DNA of 64,000 bases from Alteribacillus sp041949975 (GCF_041949975.1 NZ_JBHFQG010000012.1:38659-102658), one strand, 5' to 3'; numbered from the stretch's first letter, positions 1-9,173 are shown. Numbers and translations are program-made. The notes: a model not told the origin generated them from the letters alone.

Positions 1-33
1 ATAAACTTGCTGAAGCAAGAAGTGCAAAACACT
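1..33 (+). CDS. possible 3' end of an upstream gene (partial)
   Basis: Reading from base 3, a short open stretch ends at a TAA at 31-33 (residues KLAEARSAKH), 17 bases before a strong terminator. This is what the tail of a gene entering the window would look like, but ten residues identify nothing. Another frame stays open to 60, inside the terminator stem. Confidence 0.25.
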
Positions 34-49
34 AATTTCATGCAGAAGG

Positions 50-75
50 CCGGACCTTGATGGTCCGGTTTTTTT
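50..75 (+). terminator. rho-independent terminator
   Basis: CCGGACC (50-56) pairs with GGTCCGG (62-68) around a 5-base loop and is followed by seven T. It ends whatever transcript enters from the left edge. Confidence 0.85.
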
Positions 76-201
76 ATTATAAACCAATATAAAATTTCAC
101 GTACCGTAGTTATTTATGTAAAAAAGTATAAAAAACAAAAAATTTAGAAAAACTGATTTCAAAAGTTACCATTTTAAATTAGATCTCAAGGAGGAATAAA
201 C

Positions 202-327
202 ATGAATAAAAAGAAACGAATTTCTTTGAAAGAGTTAATGGAAGCGAATAAAGAAGAAATTCTAAATAATCCATCTGTATTAGAGAAGATTGAAGAAAAG
301 TGGGAAAATAAAAAAGCAATGCAATAA
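202..327 (+). CDS. FbpB-like small basic protein
   Basis: A 41-residue, lysine-rich protein starting MNKKKRISLKELMEANKEEI. The start follows a textbook Shine-Dalgarno (AAGGAGG at 188-194). The pattern of a short basic head, an (S/L)LK(E/Q)L segment and a glutamate/lysine helix resembles the Fur-regulated basic protein FbpB family of Bacillus, small proteins in the iron-sparing response that are thought to act with the sRNA FsrA. I could not find a convincing Fur box in the 120 bases upstream, so the regulatory link is inferred only from the family. It is a single-gene unit between terminators at 50-75 and 366-395. Without a family search it could be another small basic protein. Confidence 0.6.
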   Translation: MNKKKRISLKELMEANKEEILNNPSVLEKIEEKWENKKAMQ

Positions 328-365
328 AAAGTGAGAAAGTTAAAAACGCAATATAATACTGGCTT

Positions 366-395
366 TGACTCGCCAAGCGGGCGGGTTTTTCTTTT
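366..395 (+). terminator. rho-independent terminator
   Basis: ACTCGCC (368-374) pairs with GGCGGGT (380-386), with one G-U pair and a 5-base loop, followed by a T-rich tract. It closes the small basic protein gene. Confidence 0.8.
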
Positions 396-531
396 CTTAA
401 ATTTTAAAACTTTATTTATTGTTTGAAGTAGTTTTATACTTTTTTCGATTAATATATAACGATTCTCCTTGCCAAAAGCTTTTTAAGAAACGATAATGAA
501 TAAAGAAAGAACACGAAGGCAGGAGTTATCA

Positions 532-1050
532 ATGAGCAATTTAGACACACGTTCAAGCACTACAACCAATAAAATCTACATCCCTTGGAAAAAGATAGTA
601 TGGTTTCTGTTAATTGTTTACCTCGGGATTCTTATTTATGTTACTTTATTTGCCTGGAATTATGGTTCTTCTTATGGCCCAGTAGGTCCGGGCGGAAGAA
701 ATTACAACCTCGTTCCATTTCGCAGTATTTTTCGCATCGCTTATTACAGTCCAAATATTGATAATCCTGTTCGAATATTAGGCGGAAATGTTATTATGTT
801 TTTGCCATTTGGAGTCTTAATGGCTTTTTTATTTAAAAAGAAACGCACTGCGCTGTGGCTAATCCCTCTATTAGCAATAGTACTGTCTACATTTATAGAA
901 ATAAACCAGTTTATTTTCACCCATCGAGTAGCAAATGTAGATGACGTAATTTTAAATACCGCTGGTGGTCTTATTGGTGCTTGGTTTATATTAATATTTC
1001 GCTCGATTTTGAAATTTCTTAGTAAAAAACCATCTTTTTTTAAATCATAG
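532..1050 (+). CDS. VanZ-like membrane protein
   Basis: A 172-residue protein with about four hydrophobic segments and the VanZ signature region: a phenylalanine/proline-rich MFLPFGVLMAF segment, then an acidic IEINQF motif and an RVANVDDVILNTAGG motif in the C-terminal half. VanZ proteins are named after the teicoplanin-resistance accessory protein; most chromosomal copies have no known function and are unlikely to be resistance genes. I chose the ATG at 532 because AGGAG precedes it at about 6 bases. An in-frame ATG at 496 would add 12 charged residues but has no clear ribosome binding site. It is monocistronic, closed by a hairpin at 1074-1102. Confidence 0.82.
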   Translation: MSNLDTRSSTTTNKIYIPWKKIVWFLLIVYLGILIYVTLFAWNYGSSYGPVGPGGRNYNLVPFRSIFRIAYYSPNIDNPVRILGGNVIMFLPFGVLMAFLFKKKRTALWLIPLLAIVLSTFIEINQFIFTHRVANVDDVILNTAGGLIGAWFILIFRSILKFLSKKPSFFKS

Positions 1051-1073
1051 CCGTCTCGAAGTTTAAGCAAGTG

Positions 1074-1110
1074 AGCTGTTTTCTTTTGATTAGGAAGCAG
1101 CTTTTTGTTT
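1074..1110 (+). terminator. rho-independent terminator
   Basis: AGCTGTTTTC (1074-1083) pairs with GGAAGCAGCT (1093-1102), including G-U pairs, around a 9-base loop and followed by TTTTGTTTT. Confidence 0.7.
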
Positions 1111-1180
1111 TGACTTTGTATTTATATTTTTTATACTGTTAAAAAAGAGATTCTTTACTACTAATTAAGGAGCGTTCGTT

Positions 1181-3553
1181 TTGGCGATATCTAACTACGA
1201 CTTTATTCAAGCGGAAATAAAGAGATGGGAAAATCAAATGAACTATTTTTCCATCAAGGAAGCAAAACATCTGCTTGAACAAGCAGACATCGAACAAGAA
1301 CATGAAACATTTATAGCAGCTAAGATTTATGGACTACTAGCTAGAGATCGTTACAATAAACGTTTTCGTTTTGATCCTATGGTAAAGAACTGGATAGTAA
1401 GCGGATTAGAATTAAATGAATACGAGCCTGTTCTATTAAAGCTGTCGGCTTTAGAGAACCTCAGTAATATAAAAGAAACTGTATTTTCTCTTCCTTTGAC
1501 CTCCATGCGTGAAACAGACCAAAGCAGTGCACGAAAAAAAGCTGCAGGTCAATTAAATGATATAGCTGAAAAAGAACTACATTCCTTATATGAGACCAAA
1601 GAATACTTACACAGTAACTCTCAAACTCTTCAAGACACATTAGAAGAATCATTTGAGCTTCATAACTTAGAGGATTTTATTGATCAAGGTATCGATTTAT
1701 ATACAAATTTACACAACGCTACTAATGAATATTTGCGTACTGCTTCCGGTTCGTTTTATTCACCCGAGCAAGTGAAAATTATTAAAAACACTGTCTCTGA
1801 TTTATCAGTATTAAAAAAACAATGGCATGATTTCCTGGAACGCACAGGTGCCCATCCACCTTCTGAACAGGACCCTTTGGATGAGTTGCACCAAATGATC
1901 GGATTGTCTAATGTGAAAAATCGAGTTCATCGCTTATATCATTATCTTCAATACCAGAAATTAAGAAAAGAAAAAGGATACCATTTAAGTGATGAACGGA
2001 GTTTGCACATGATTTTGACTGGGAATCCCGGCACAGGTAAAACGATGCTTGCACGTTTACTTGCAAAGATTTACCATCAATTAGGTCTGTTACAACGAGA
2101 CGAAGTACTTGAAGCAGACCGCTCACAGCTTGTGGGAGGTTATGTCGGCCAGACAGAAGAAAAAACGATGAACCGGGTAAAAGAAGCAGTAGGCGGCGTG
2201 CTTTTTATTGATGAAGCATACAGTTTGAAAAGGGAAGGAATGTCAGGAAATGATTTCGGCCAAACGGCTGTTGATACACTCGTTTCTGCCATGACAAGCG
2301 GCGAATATGCGGGGACATTTGCGGTGATTCTAGCAGGTTATCCAGAAGAAATGAGACAATTTCTAAGATCTAATCCAGGGCTTCGGAGTCGTTTCCCGGA
2401 AAGCAACCATATTCACCTTCCCGATTATTCTGCTGATGAACTTATTGAAATCGCTGAAAAAGTAGCCCTGGATAATGATTTTGTCATAAGTGAAGAAGGC
2501 AAAAAAGAACTTGAAAAACGGATTGAAAAAGAACAAGTCGATGAAACTTTTGGGAACGCCCGAACCGTTAAAAATATAATATTGGATGCCATCTTCCAAA
2601 AAGGAGCACGTATAGGGGATACCTCCTCTTTAAAAATGGACGATTTTGCTCTTCTCACAGCAGAAGATATGAAAGATCCGTCTTTAACAGAAAAAACAGA
2701 AGAAGGCGAACCCCCTCTAGAGCAGTTAGATTCCCTTATTGGCATTAAAGACGTAAAGCAGGAGATGAAAAAGCTCGCTTCTTTTATTCATGTACAGAAC
2801 GAACGCAGAAAAGCCGGCATTCCTGCTGCCCCCATACAGCTTCATACTGTGTTTACCGGTCCTCCCGGTACAGGGAAAACCACGGTTGCAAACCTGTATG
2901 CTAATATTTTAAAAGAAATGGGTTTATTAAAACGCGGCCATACCATCGTCTGCGGCCGAAGTGATCTTGTCGCAGAATATACAGGTCAAACAGCTGCAAA
3001 GACCAGACGGAAAATTAGAGAGGCTCTTGGCGGTGTCCTTTTTATTGATGAAGCTTATGCGCTGGTCTCGGCCGGAAGAGGAGATTTTGGAAGAGAAGCA
3101 CTTGATACACTAGTAGAAGAAATGACGAAGCATGATGAAAATCTTGTCGTCATCCTTTCCGGTTATCCTGGACCAATGGAGCAGTTGTTCCAAACAAATC
3201 CCGGCTTACAGTCCCGTTTTAAAAAATCGTTTTATTTTCCTTCCTTTGAGCCGGAAGAGCTTGCATCTATTACGGATCATTACATTCGCAGTTATGGATA
3301 TCATTTTGAACAAGGGACAGAAGACTATTTAACAGACATATACAAAACCATGGACACATCGGGGAATGCCCGATTTGCTGAGGATATGGCAGAAGAATTG
3401 TTTCAGCAGCAAGCGTTTAGGGTTATGGGCTTAGATGAACCAAATATAGATGATTTACGCTTACTGTTGAAAAAAGATATAAAAGCAGCATATGTTTACA
3501 AGCAGTCAGAAAGAAGGGACAGAAAAAGTGAAAATAGCCGAAACAGAAATTGA
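1181..3553 (+). CDS. two-domain AAA+ ATPase (SpoVK/CbbX/EccA-like)
   Basis: A 790-residue protein. Residues 1-230 are helical with no recognised motif. Two AAA+ modules of the CbxX/CfxQ type follow: Walker A GNPGTGKT at about 281-288 with Walker B LFIDEAYSL, and Walker A GPPGTGKT at about 560-567 with LFIDEAYAL. Each has the pore-region GGYVGQT/AEYTGQT segment and an SRF arginine-finger region, so both modules look competent. Relatives include SpoVK of Bacillus (one module), the Rubisco activase CbbX and EccA of type VII secretion. Such proteins form hexamers that remodel a partner, which here is unknown. The TTG start has AAGGAG 8 bases upstream. The 3' end overlaps the next gene by 26 bases, suggesting translational coupling. 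Confidence 0.85.
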   Translation: MAISNYDFIQAEIKRWENQMNYFSIKEAKHLLEQADIEQEHETFIAAKIYGLLARDRYNKRFRFDPMVKNWIVSGLELNEYEPVLLKLSALENLSNIKETVFSLPLTSMRETDQSSARKKAAGQLNDIAEKELHSLYETKEYLHSNSQTLQDTLEESFELHNLEDFIDQGIDLYTNLHNATNEYLRTASGSFYSPEQVKIIKNTVSDLSVLKKQWHDFLERTGAHPPSEQDPLDELHQMIGLSNVKNRVHRLYHYLQYQKLRKEKGYHLSDERSLHMILTGNPGTGKTMLARLLAKIYHQLGLLQRDEVLEADRSQLVGGYVGQTEEKTMNRVKEAVGGVLFIDEAYSLKREGMSGNDFGQTAVDTLVSAMTSGEYAGTFAVILAGYPEEMRQFLRSNPGLRSRFPESNHIHLPDYSADELIEIAEKVALDNDFVISEEGKKELEKRIEKEQVDETFGNARTVKNIILDAIFQKGARIGDTSSLKMDDFALLTAEDMKDPSLTEKTEEGEPPLEQLDSLIGIKDVKQEMKKLASFIHVQNERRKAGIPAAPIQLHTVFTGPPGTGKTTVANLYANILKEMGLLKRGHTIVCGRSDLVAEYTGQTAAKTRRKIREALGGVLFIDEAYALVSAGRGDFGREALDTLVEEMTKHDENLVVILSGYPGPMEQLFQTNPGLQSRFKKSFYFPSFEPEELASITDHYIRSYGYHFEQGTEDYLTDIYKTMDTSGNARFAEDMAEELFQQQAFRVMGLDEPNIDDLRLLLKKDIKAAYVYKQSERRDRKSENSRNRN

Positions 3554-3950
3554 CGTTAGATATGCAGAAACAGATCAAATGGGCGTTGTCCATCACTCTA
3601 ATTATATTGTCTGGTGTGAACTAGGGCGTACGAAATTGATTAAGGAGCTTGGTTTTGATTACAGAGATCTTGAAGACTCTGGAATTGTCTCCCCGGTCAT
3701 TAACATTGATCTAAATTATAAATTTCCGGCCCATTTTGGTGAAACCATTACGCTTTCTACCTGGATTGATAGTTATGATGGAATTCGAGTGGTGTACGGG
3801 TATAAAGTCGTTAATGAAAAAGGGCAGCTATGTGCAGAAGGAAACAGCAGCCATGTATGTGTAAAAAAAGAAACTTTTCGCCCCGTTTCGATTAAAAAAC
3901 AGCTTCCAGATTGGCACGTAGCTTATGAAAAGTATAAAAAACCTAACTAA
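3528..3950 (+). CDS. yneP: YbgC/FadM-type acyl-CoA thioesterase (YneP-like)
   Basis: A 140-residue hotdog-fold protein. The segment ETDQMGVVHHSNYIVW carries the catalytic Asp and the following V-x-H-x-x-Y pattern of the YbgC/4-hydroxybenzoyl-CoA thioesterase family, which hydrolyses acyl-CoA esters in the cytoplasm. I chose the GTG at 3528, which has an AGAAGGGA site about 8 bases upstream; an in-frame start at 3492 would lie deep inside the AAA+ gene without a ribosome binding site. It overlaps the end of the AAA+ gene. The next gene resembles YneQ, the order known from Bacillus subtilis. The natural acyl group is not predictable. Confidence 0.85.
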   Translation: MKIAETEIDVRYAETDQMGVVHHSNYIVWCELGRTKLIKELGFDYRDLEDSGIVSPVINIDLNYKFPAHFGETITLSTWIDSYDGIRVVYGYKVVNEKGQLCAEGNSSHVCVKKETFRPVSIKKQLPDWHVAYEKYKKPN

Positions 3951-4026
3951 ATGAAAATTAATCTATCATAAAAGTTCTTTTGAATGATAATGGTATGGTA
4001 TAAAAGAGAAAGAGGGGCCTTACATT

Positions 4027-4347
4027 ATGGCTTTTGGGATAAAAAGAAAAGAACTGCAATCTTGGAAAGAAAAAGCGAAAAATGAAGAGATCTCTTTTTT
4101 AACTCATTATTGGTATGATGAAAGATTTCCTGATTGCCATACCGTTACTAAAGCTGCCTGCTCTAACCTTCAAAAGCTGGCGGATTGGGGAAAACAATAC
4201 GGATTAAAAGAAGAATGGATTCATAAACGCATCCCTTACCCGCACTTTGATCTGTTAGGCGAGAAACAAATTCATATTCTTGAGGCAGAAAACCAGCATC
4301 ATCATATAAAACGATTTTCTTTATATGACCGAAAAGGTTTAAAATAA
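4027..4347 (+). CDS. yneQ: conserved hypothetical protein (YneQ-like)
   Basis: A 106-residue soluble protein beginning MAFGIKRKELQSWKEK, rich in charged and aromatic residues, with one conserved-looking block (HYWYDERFPDCHTVTKAACSN). The sequence and its place just after a YneP-like thioesterase match my memory of B. subtilis YneQ, which has no known function. The start ATG follows an AGAGGGG site. There is no signal peptide or membrane segment. The Cys/His content (DCHTVTKAAC and HHH near the C-terminus) might hint at metal binding, but this is only an observation. Confidence 0.65.
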   Translation: MAFGIKRKELQSWKEKAKNEEISFLTHYWYDERFPDCHTVTKAACSNLQKLADWGKQYGLKEEWIHKRIPYPHFDLLGEKQIHILEAENQHHHIKRFSLYDRKGLK

Positions 4348-4393
4348 AACAATAGCAGGAAAAGATAAACAGTATACATGCGGAGGGATTGTA

Positions 4394-5218
4394 ATGAAAG
4401 TTACGCAAAAAGAAATTATCGAAGCATTACATGTGAAGCCATATATCCATCCAAAAGAAGAAATTGAAGAGAGAAAAAACTTCTTAAAACAATATGCTAA
4501 AAAAACTGGGGTAAATGGGTATGTACTGGGTATTTCAGGCGGCCAGGATTCTTCTTTAGCTGGGAAAATTACACAAATGGCAGTAGAGGAACTGATTAAA
4601 GAAGAACCTAAAACATATGAATTTATAGCACTGCGGCTTCCATATGGTGATCAATTTGATGAAGATGATGCGGTTTCTGCGATGGAATATATTTCTCCAT
4701 CACGAGCATTAACTGTTAATATAAAAGAAGCAACAGATGCAGCTCAACGTGCATTTGAAAAGGCTGCAAACAAAAAAATGAGCGACTTTAACAAAGGAAA
4801 TACAAAAGCAAGAGAACGGATGAAAGTACAATATGATATCGCAGCAGAATTCGGTTGTCTTGTCATAGGTACTGATCACGCGGCCGAAGCTGTTACTGGT
4901 TTTTTCACTAAACACGGAGACGGTGCCTGTGATGTTGCACCATTATTTGGTCTAAATAAACGCCAGGGAAAACAATTATTAAGAGAATTAGATGCACCTT
5001 CCCAATTATTTGAAAAAGTACCTACCGCAGACTTAGAGAGCGATAAACCTGGCCTGCCTGACGAAGAAGCGCTTGGAATGACTTATGATCAAATTGATGA
5101 TTTTTTAGAAGGAAAAGAAATTGACCCGCAAACAGCCGAAAACCTTATAAAAAGATATGAACAAACCGAACACAAACGCCAGCTGCCCGTTACAGTCCAA
5201 GACGAATGGTGGAAATAA
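4394..5218 (+). CDS. nadE: NH3-dependent NAD+ synthetase
   Basis: A 274-residue protein, the usual length for single-domain NadE. It amidates deamido-NAD+ to NAD+ with ammonia and ATP through an adenylyl intermediate, the last step of NAD synthesis. The ATP pyrophosphatase P-loop SGGQDSSLAGK lies at about residues 48-58. FNKGNTKARERM and GTDHAAEAVTGFFTKHGDG, which line the NAD/metal site, are intact, and KVPTADLE is present near the C-terminal third. There is no glutaminase domain, so free ammonia is the likely donor. The ATG follows GGAGGG. A terminator at 5244-5267 ends the transcript. Confidence 0.96.
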   Translation: MKVTQKEIIEALHVKPYIHPKEEIEERKNFLKQYAKKTGVNGYVLGISGGQDSSLAGKITQMAVEELIKEEPKTYEFIALRLPYGDQFDEDDAVSAMEYISPSRALTVNIKEATDAAQRAFEKAANKKMSDFNKGNTKARERMKVQYDIAAEFGCLVIGTDHAAEAVTGFFTKHGDGACDVAPLFGLNKRQGKQLLRELDAPSQLFEKVPTADLESDKPGLPDEEALGMTYDQIDDFLEGKEIDPQTAENLIKRYEQTEHKRQLPVTVQDEWWK

Positions 5219-5243
5219 AAATCGTGTATATGTGCTGTAATAC

Positions 5244-5267
5244 TCCCGGTACTGCCGGGACTTTTTC
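5244..5267 (+). terminator. rho-independent terminator
   Basis: TCCCGG (5244-5249) pairs with CCGGGA (5255-5260) around a 5-base loop, followed by C and five T. Confidence 0.8.
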
Positions 5268-5321
5268 TGATAATAAACTTACAGAATAGGCTTTTGATGG
5301 GAATGGGAGAGAGGAAAAAAG

Positions 5322-5828
5322 ATGGACAAAAAATATTGGCTCTTGCTTGGATTAACACTAATTTTAGGTTTTTTCAGTGGTATGTTTATCCAATCACAGC
5401 GGGGAGCAGACAATGGAGAGCAGTTTTACCAAACTGTGTCTGCTGACTCAGAGCACTTATTGGAAATGGGGGAAACAAGCCGGGTTAACCGATTTGATAT
5501 TACGGTCCATGAAGCCTACATAATGAATGAAGAGGATAGTCAGTATGTAGTAGTAGATGTTTCCTTTTTTAATACGGCAGACGAAGCTAGAGAGATTCCC
5601 CTTTTTAATACATTAGTCGTTGATGAAAAAGGGAATGCTTCAGAGCATGAATCAATGCATGATGACCAGCGCCTTGTTGGAGGCCAGATTCGACCAGAAG
5701 GGCTTCGACGTGGAACTATAGCTTTTAAAGTAGAACCCTCTTCTCATTATGAGTTTTCTTATATGGACCATACTGGAAAAGGAATGGCTACTTGGAACTT
5801 AGAATTAAATGAAGAAAAGGAAGGCTGA
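5322..5828 (+). CDS. DUF4352-like membrane-anchored protein
   Basis: A 168-residue protein with one N-terminal hydrophobic segment (about residues 6-23) and no lipobox cysteine, so probably a membrane anchor with the rest outside the cell. The body alternates short beta-strand-like stretches (RFDITVHEAY, YVVVDVSFFN, GTIAFKV) in the pattern of DUF4352 immunoglobulin-like domains. The function is unknown; such domains often bind partners at the cell surface. It lies 6 bases before a PHP phosphoesterase gene and probably shares its transcript. Confidence 0.65.
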   Translation: MDKKYWLLLGLTLILGFFSGMFIQSQRGADNGEQFYQTVSADSEHLLEMGETSRVNRFDITVHEAYIMNEEDSQYVVVDVSFFNTADEAREIPLFNTLVVDEKGNASEHESMHDDQRLVGGQIRPEGLRRGTIAFKVEPSSHYEFSYMDHTGKGMATWNLELNEEKEG

Positions 5829-5834
5829 GGCAAA

Positions 5835-6701
5835 GTGACCAGGGCAGATTTACACATGCATTCTACAGCATCAGACGGGGGCTACACCCCGTCTGAATTA
5901 ATGAGAAAGTGCTATAATGCAGGGTTATCCATTGTTTCTCTTACTGACCATGACACCACAAACGGTATAAAAGAAGCTAAAGAAGAGGCCTCAAAGCTTA
6001 ACTTAACCGTTATTAATGGCATTGAACTTTCTACGAAAAATAAAGGCAAAAGCGTACATATATTAGGTTATGGCATGAATATTGAAGATAATTCGTTTCA
6101 AAAAATACTCGAAGAACAGAGGCAAATGCGGGAAGACCGCCTTCATATAATGCTAGAAAAACTGAAAGCACAAAATATTACCCTCCACCCAGAAGATGTA
6201 TTAAAACACGTAGATGGGGGAAGCATCGGAAGACCGCATGTTGCGATGGCTTTAGTGGAAAAATCATTCGTCGCAAATGCTGCAGAAGCTTTTGATTTAT
6301 ATTTGGCGGAAGGAAAACCTTGCTATGTAGAAAAAGCTAAAGAATTTTCTCCCCAGGAAGCAATCCAATTAATAAAAGGTGCAGGCGGACTAGCTGTTGT
6401 GGCTCATCCCGTGTATTATGGAATAGACAGGCAAATTAAGCAATGGATCAAAGAAGAAGACTTAGATGGAGTAGAAGTTTACCATAGAGACCATGACTAC
6501 CAGACAGTAAAGTATTATGAACGCCTGGTTTATGCTTGGGAAAAAGAAATCGAAAGAGACCTTTTAAAAACAGGGGGATCTGATTTTCATCATGAAACTT
6601 ACGGCAGAAAGATAGAACCGGTAGGCACGACTACTGTTTCTTTATCGTTAGCCAACAAATTGTTAGACGCAGTCAAACAAGGCAAGCGGAAAGAGAAATA
6701 G
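5835..6701 (+). CDS. PHP-domain phosphoesterase (RNase AM/YciV-like)
   Basis: A 288-residue metal-dependent hydrolase of the PHP superfamily. All expected metal motifs are visible: DLHMHSTASDG at the N-terminus, SLTDHDT near residue 37, the GIELS glutamate, the VAHP histidine (about residue 193) and the C-terminal GGSDFHH. Homologues such as YciV/RNase AM act on 3',5'-nucleoside bisphosphates or the 5' ends of RNA; the substrate here is inferred from the family. The GTG start at 5835 is preceded by a purine-rich GGAAGGCTGAGG, and the gene follows the membrane protein gene closely, suggesting an operon. Confidence 0.88.
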   Translation: MTRADLHMHSTASDGGYTPSELMRKCYNAGLSIVSLTDHDTTNGIKEAKEEASKLNLTVINGIELSTKNKGKSVHILGYGMNIEDNSFQKILEEQRQMREDRLHIMLEKLKAQNITLHPEDVLKHVDGGSIGRPHVAMALVEKSFVANAAEAFDLYLAEGKPCYVEKAKEFSPQEAIQLIKGAGGLAVVAHPVYYGIDRQIKQWIKEEDLDGVEVYHRDHDYQTVKYYERLVYAWEKEIERDLLKTGGSDFHHETYGRKIEPVGTTTVSLSLANKLLDAVKQGKRKEK

Positions 6702-6818
6702 GCAGAACTTTACTATATATATTGCTTATTTTCTCAATTCATGATATTTTGTAGAATTAAAGAACCCGAATTTTTAATAATAATAGAGAGAAATCGGACG
6801 AAGGAGTAAGAGAGACGT

Positions 6819-7727
6819 ATGCCTATTAAAGTACCTGATCATTTACCGGCAAAAGATATATTAACTAAAGAAAATATTTTCGTTATGAATGAAAGCCGTG
6901 CGTACACACAGGACATTCGGCCTCTTAAAATTCTCATATTAAATTTAATGCCTTTAAAAGAAACAACAGAAACCCAGATTTTAAGAATGCTCGGTAATAC
7001 ACCACTGCAAGTCGATGTATCTTTTATGCATCCGGATACACACCGGTCTAAAAATACCCCTCAAGAGCATCTAGCTGCTTTTTATAAAACAATAGATGAA
7101 GTAAGCTATCGAAAATTTGATGGAATGATTGTCACAGGAGCGCCGGTAGAGAAACTTCCTTTTGAAGAAGTTGATTATTGGGATGAGTTAACAAAAATTT
7201 TAGATTGGAGCAAGACAAATGTGACGTCTACACTCCACATTTGCTGGGGAGCTCAAGCAGGATTATATTATCACTATGGTGTGCCAAAACATCCTTTGCC
7301 AAAAAAGAAATTTGGAATATATAAACATAGTGTCAATAATCCAAACCACAATTTATTACGCGGTTTTGATGATATATTTTACGTCCCTCATTCAAGATAT
7401 ACAGAAACGAAGAAAGAGGACGTAGAAAAAGTGGATGATTTAGAGATATTAGCAGAATCAGAAGATGCTGGATTATATATTGTCTCTGCAAAAAACGGGA
7501 AACAGATTTTTGTAACAGGTCACAGTGAATACGATACAGAGACTTTACAGGTCGAATTTGAAAGAGATAATAGAAGAGGTCTTTCTACGGCAATCCCTGA
7601 AAATTATTTTCCGGAAGACAATCATTTGCTGCAGCCGCCCCTTCGATGGAGAGCTCACTCCAATTTGTTATTCAGTAATTGGCTCAACTATTATGTTTAT
7701 CAGCAAACACCTTACGATTTCGCATGA
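6819..7727 (+). CDS. metA: homoserine O-acetyltransferase, MetA type
   Basis: A 302-residue MetA-family enzyme, which acylates L-homoserine at the start of methionine synthesis. The nucleophile is Cys142 (HICWGAQAG); the HSEY motif carries the partner His and Glu. Residue 111 is Glu (TGAPVEKLPFEE). In this family Glu at that position was shown to favour acetyl-CoA, while Gly favours succinyl-CoA, so the product is probably O-acetylhomoserine despite the frequent succinyltransferase label. The ATG follows GAAGGAG. The 117-base leader is too short for a SAM riboswitch and I see none. A strong terminator follows. Confidence 0.95.
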   Translation: MPIKVPDHLPAKDILTKENIFVMNESRAYTQDIRPLKILILNLMPLKETTETQILRMLGNTPLQVDVSFMHPDTHRSKNTPQEHLAAFYKTIDEVSYRKFDGMIVTGAPVEKLPFEEVDYWDELTKILDWSKTNVTSTLHICWGAQAGLYYHYGVPKHPLPKKKFGIYKHSVNNPNHNLLRGFDDIFYVPHSRYTETKKEDVEKVDDLEILAESEDAGLYIVSAKNGKQIFVTGHSEYDTETLQVEFERDNRRGLSTAIPENYFPEDNHLLQPPLRWRAHSNLLFSNWLNYYVYQQTPYDFA

Positions 7728-7747
7728 AATCATGCTTACAGCAGTCG

Positions 7748-7785
7748 ATCTGTATAAGAAAAGAACCTTATACAGATTTTTTTTG
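7748..7785 (+). terminator. rho-independent terminator
   Basis: An 11-bp perfect stem, ATCTGTATAAG (7748-7758) with CTTATACAGAT (7767-7777), with an 8-base loop, followed by a run of T. Confidence 0.9.
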
Positions 7786-7935
7786 CATTGTATTGTAAGA
7801 AAGTAAAAAGTGTTTTTCAGTAAACAGTGTACGTAAAACCGGCCATTCGCTATAAAAACGAGGCAGCAAGCTAATTTTCCCCATAAATACAACATATCAA
7901 ATATAATTTCCTTTCATTCGAAAAAGGTGATAAAT

Positions 7936-9156
7936 ATGGACATCCTTGATATTGTAATGAATAAAAAAAGAGCTTTTCCTTACTACCAGCCAATCATTAG
8001 TGCGGATAAGCAAGAAATTACAGGGTATGAAGTGCTTGGACGCTTTCAAAAAGAAGATGGAGAAGTGATCAGCCTCGGTAATTTTTTTCATAACCCGAAT
8101 ACTCCCGAAGAGTACCGGTTAGAATTAGATGAGCACATTCAACATCAAGCCTTTACTACTTATCTGAAAGAAAAAAGAACCGATTATCTTTTCATAAATG
8201 TGGATGCGAATGCCATCACAGCCGACGGCGGAGAGCATTTTTTTGAAAATCTATCAAACTATCAAAAACAAGGGCTGCCTTTTGAAAACATTGTGCTTGA
8301 AATAAAAGAACATGAATTTGAAGGGGATACCTCACAGTTAAAACATTTTATTCAATACGTTCAAAGCATGCGGATCAAAATAGCGCTCGATGACGTAGGG
8401 AAAAGTACTACCCATTTGGATGCAATCGCATTTCTTGAACCTGACATTATAAAAGTCGATTTAGAGTTTGTGGAAGATCATTCTTTTCCAAGCATGTTTA
8501 GTGATGTACTTCACTCATTATCGATGCTCTCTCGAAAAATCGGTGCATCTCTCTTATTTGAACGCATTAGTGCGTTTAATCAATTAAACTATGCGTGGAG
8601 ACATGGAGCCAGGTATTATCAAGGATTTTATTTAGGAAAACCAAAACCGCAATTTCTTGATAAAATGTCGTTTGCAGAGACACTGCGGAAAGATTTTCAT
8701 CACTTTCTCCAATTTGAAAAAAAGAAAATTGAAGCACAGCTCGATTTAGTGAATACATTGAGCCAGCGTCTTCAAGAACAATTAAAACAAAACAAAGCAT
8801 TAAATGATATTGACAAGCTCACCCAGAACATTGCATCGGCACTAGAAGATATCACTTTCCGAGTTTATATCTGTAATCATGAAGGATTCCAAAAGTCTGG
8901 AAACGCGGTAAAAGATGAGGAAGGAAACTGGCAGTATAGAGCAGAAGAGCGTAACCGCAATTGGAGTTGGCGCCCATATTTTTTAGAAAACATTATCCGA
9001 ATGAATTATGAAAAAAAAGGGATATTGTCCGATTTATATACAGATATACATAGGGAAGAGAGAATCCGAACGTATTCCTATCCTGTTAATGAAGAACTGT
9101 ATGTATTTTTAGATATCCCTTATTCCTATCTTTACGAAAAAGACTTTTTAATTTAG
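7936..9156 (+). CDS. ykuI: EAL-domain c-di-GMP protein YkuI
   Basis: A 406-residue protein that follows B. subtilis YkuI closely along its whole length: an EAL domain (residues 1 to about 250, opening with FPYYQPIISADKQEITGYEVLGRF) and a C-terminal PAS-like region ending in a block such as NWSWRPYFLENIIRMNYEKK. YkuI binds cyclic di-GMP but is reported inactive as a phosphodiesterase. Here too the signature reads EVL rather than EAL, so a receptor role is more likely than degradation. The ATG at 7936 has AAGGTGAT 5 bases upstream; the in-frame start at 7927 lies inside that site. It has its own unit after the metA terminator. Confidence 0.9.
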   Translation: MDILDIVMNKKRAFPYYQPIISADKQEITGYEVLGRFQKEDGEVISLGNFFHNPNTPEEYRLELDEHIQHQAFTTYLKEKRTDYLFINVDANAITADGGEHFFENLSNYQKQGLPFENIVLEIKEHEFEGDTSQLKHFIQYVQSMRIKIALDDVGKSTTHLDAIAFLEPDIIKVDLEFVEDHSFPSMFSDVLHSLSMLSRKIGASLLFERISAFNQLNYAWRHGARYYQGFYLGKPKPQFLDKMSFAETLRKDFHHFLQFEKKKIEAQLDLVNTLSQRLQEQLKQNKALNDIDKLTQNIASALEDITFRVYICNHEGFQKSGNAVKDEEGNWQYRAEERNRNWSWRPYFLENIIRMNYEKKGILSDLYTDIHREERIRTYSYPVNEELYVFLDIPYSYLYEKDFLI

Positions 9157-9173
9157 ATATCGCATATTATGTC

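Noticed and set aside
6702..6818. SAM riboswitch or T-box before metA
   Set aside because: The leader is only 117 bases, AT-rich, without the conserved helices of either element.
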